A stretch of DNA of 64,000 nt from the NCBI GenBank assembly GCA_028280715.1, contig JANQLG010000003.1, positions 186,001 to 250,000 of the forward strand. The letters are read 5' to 3'. Of the stretch, positions 62,444 to 64,000 are shown piece by piece. The stretch is from Spongiibacteraceae bacterium (GTDB taxonomy: Bacteria; Pseudomonadota; Gammaproteobacteria; Pseudomonadales; Dasaniaceae). The translations under genes and the position numbers were made by a program. Positions within the stretch are counted from its first letter, which is position 1, and every line of letters starts with the position of its first letter. The notes beneath the pieces are model-generated. The model had not been told where the DNA came from, ran no database searches, and saw nothing but the letters and a program-made list of their open reading frames with translations.

Positions 62444-62743
62444 CAAAAACGTTAGCTAAACAATTATATCTGTGGTGATCTATTCAGCCACCAATTTGAA
62501 AACCATCGAGCAATTGTGTTTTGAGCGTGGCGAAGGGATTTATTTGACTCTGCAGGCAAACACTACCTCGAAGGTTCATCGGAGCTTCGATGATGTCATT
62601 CGGTTACGGTAATGAGGAATTGATTGAAGTTGCCTCTGATGCTACAGGGAGGTGGTTGTGTAAACACACAATCTGCCTATAAAAGTGCTAGAATTGCCCA
62701 CTTTGTGGCCACAGTGCCTTCTTCTATTTAGGTAAATATAGTT
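62444..62743. other. Leader and promoter region of rhlB
   Basis: 300 bases with no gene. Candidate -10 sequences TATAAA and TAGAAT occur near 62680-62695, with TTGTGT 16 bases upstream of the first. An inverted repeat TTGTGT-AAA-CACAA lies at about 62655-62670. Confidence 0.4.
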
Positions 62744-64000
62744 TTGATATCCCGCTTTTTTGGCAAGAAATCCGCCCCGACAGAAGGGGAAAAACCTGCA
62801 TCTTCTACCGCCGCTGACAAGAAACAACCCAAACGTCAGGCTGCTGGTAAAGGGTATTCCAGTAAAAAGCCTGCTAATAAGGCTCAATCAGGTGATACAG
62901 CTAAGAAAAACCGTCGACGCAATCAATCCCGTCGCGGCAAACCAAAACCTCAGCATGCCGGTTGGAGTATTGATCAATTTAAGGTGCCTGAGCAGGAAGG
63001 TAAAACCCGTTTCCACGATCTGGATCTTGATGATCGTCTGATGCATGCCATTCACGATATCAGTTTTGAGTATTGTTCACCGATTCAGGCTGGTGTGTTG
63101 CCGCATACCCTGCAGGGGCATGATGCGATTGGTAAGGCTCAGACCGGCACGGGTAAGACAGCAGCCTTCCTGATCACCATTATTAATGATTTGTTGAACA
63201 ATCCTGTCGATGAAGAGCGCTATGCCGGTGAGCCGCGTGCATTGGTGATTGCGCCGACACGTGAACTGGTGGCGCAAATTGCTGAGGATGCCAAGCAGTT
63301 GGTGAAGTATACCGATCTGAAAGTGGCAACATTGATTGGTGGTATGGATTATCAGAAGCAACTCAATCAACTGAATAATGCCTTGGTGGATATTGTGGTG
63401 GCCACACCGGGTAGACTACTGGATTTCCAGAGTCGCAGGGATTTGTATTTGGATATGGTGGAAGTGATGGTCATTGACGAAGCGGATCGTATGCTGGATA
63501 TGGGCTTTATTCCGCAGGTGCGCCGCATTGTTCGCAGCACCCCGCGCAAGGAAAACCGCCAGACCTTATTATTCAGCGCCACCTTTACTCAGGACGTGAT
63601 TAATTTGTCCGAACAGTGGACCTATGAACCAGTGTCGATCGAGATTGAGCCGGAAAATGTAGCGACAGAAACTGTTGAACAAAAAATTTATATTGTTTCA
63701 ACCGAAGAAAAATATCAGCTGTTAAAAAATATTATCAAGCTGCCAGAAGCAAGTAGTGTGATTGTGTTTGCCAATCGCCGCGATCAAACCCGCAAGCTTT
63801 ATGAACATTTACGCAAGGCAGGGGTGAAGTGCGGAATTCTGTCGGGAGAAATTCCGCAGAACAAGCGTTCAGCAACCTTGAAACGATTCAAGGACAATGA
63901 GTTAAAAGTATTGGTGGCTACTGATGTGGCGGGCCGAGGTATTCATGTTGATGGTGTCAGCCATGTGGTGAACTTTACCTTGCCGGAAGATCCTGAGGAT
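62744..64000 (+). CDS. rhlB: ATP-dependent RNA helicase RhlB (5' part)
   Basis: The start of a DEAD-box helicase, about 419 codons; it runs off the right edge. An N-terminal basic Lys/Arg-rich extension (about residues 1-70) leads to the core with [15 protein letters not shown] (Walker A), [30 protein letters not shown] and SATF. The basic leader plus DEADRML and the RhlB-like '[15 protein letters not shown]' fit RhlB, a partner of RNase E in mRNA decay. Start TTG at 62744 with AGGT 10 bases upstream is the only open choice. The C-terminal part is not visible. Confidence 0.88.
   Translation, partial: MISRFFGKKSAPTEGEKPASSTAADKKQPKRQAAGKGYSSKKPANKAQSGDTAKKNRRRNQSRRGKPKPQHAGWSIDQFKVPEQEGKTRFHDLDLDDRLMHAIHDISFEYCSPIQAGVLPHTLQGHDAIGKAQTGTGKTAAFLITIINDLLNNPVDEERYAGEPRALVIAPTRELVAQIAEDAKQLVKYTDLKVATLIGGMDYQKQLNQLNNALVDIVVATPGRLLDFQSRRDLYLDMVEVMVIDEADRMLDMGFIPQVRRIVRSTPRKENRQTLLFSATFTQDVINLSEQWTYEPVSIEIEPENVATETVEQKIYIVSTEEKYQLLKNIIKLPEASSVIVFANRRDQTRKLYEHLRKAGVKCGILSGEIPQNKRSATLKRFKDNELKVLVATDVAGRGIHVDGVSHVVNFTLPEDPED

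Noticed and set aside
62760..63041. 93-codon frame in the rhlB start region
   Set aside because: Out of frame with rhlB and fully contained in it; rhlB shows clear motifs in the other frame.
1..64000. CRISPR array, IS element, prophage or rRNA operon
   Set aside because: No regularly spaced identical repeats, transposase, integrase or phage structural gene was seen; the repeats present are short tandem ones.

Overview
The window is a chromosomal segment of a gammaproteobacterium. No prophage, insertion sequence, CRISPR array or rRNA operon is visible. Two blocks match gene orders that I remember from Pseudomonas: argG-motY-pyrC-rnt-peroxiredoxin-bfd with grxD and argF/ABC nearby, and ychF-pth-rplY-prs-tRNA-Gln-ispE-lolB-TPR lipoprotein divergent from hemA-prfA-prmC-moeB. 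Moderate to low GC, many outer-membrane lipoproteins, a DUF4856/imelysin/TonB iron cluster and a MotY-type (sodium-motor) protein suggest a marine member near the Cellvibrionales/Pseudomonadales. That placement is inference.

Layout. 1-3.9 kb: nrdA and the start of nrdB (class Ia ribonucleotide reductase) behind a control region with two DnaA boxes and an NrdR-like palindrome. 3.9-7.2 kb: argD-argF-ABC ATPase, read leftward. 7.4-9.6 kb: an orphan hydantoinase-B-type gene and the monothiol glutaredoxin grxD. 9.7-15.9 kb: a leftward four-gene operon (DUF4856 lipoprotein, imelysin lipoprotein, TonB-dependent receptor, fatty acid hydroxylase/sterol desaturase) behind a strong Fur box. 16-19.4 kb: a transmembrane Ser/Thr kinase and a coiled-coil lipoprotein. 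19.5-24.9 kb: bfd (with its own Fur box), 2-Cys peroxiredoxin, rnt, pyrC, motY, argG. 25-34.6 kb: a calcium-binding-type lipoprotein, CoA-transferase, rsuA-rsmC, a DMT permease, glutathione peroxidase, truncated haemoglobin, fatty acid desaturase, cmoB and a DnaJ-related protein. 34.6-43.1 kb: deaD, ychJ, ppnP, hsp20, a DUF188 protein, beta-carbonic anhydrase, a CvpA-like protein, mtnA plus a class II aldolase, and a YbaK-type deacylase. 43.2-46.6 kb: accessory small genes, including a Fur-boxed pair of unknown function and a PhnD-like periplasmic protein. 46.7-59.9 kb: tRNA-Met, a second DMT permease, then the ychF-to-lolB block and the divergent hemA block. 60-64 kb: a DoxX protein, an SSADH-type aldehyde dehydrogenase and the 5' part of rhlB.

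Themes. Iron: three separate good Fur boxes (about 15.84, 19.79 and 44.04 kb) drive different transcription units. Translation and RNA: rsuA, rsmC, cmoB, deaD, rhlB, prfA, prmC, pth, rplY, ychF. Redox defence: grxD, peroxiredoxin, glutathione peroxidase, bfd.

The points most worth a second look are: two genes (Ser/Thr kinase and ychJ) whose only well-placed start codon is ATT, each 7 bases after a strong Shine-Dalgarno; the Fur-controlled operon that includes a membrane hydroxylase; a Fur-controlled pair of unknown small proteins; a strong promoter followed at once by an intrinsic terminator in front of argD; a 58-nt tRNA-Gln-like remnant 170 bases from tRNA-Gln; and recurrent short tandem duplications placed exactly at gene ends.
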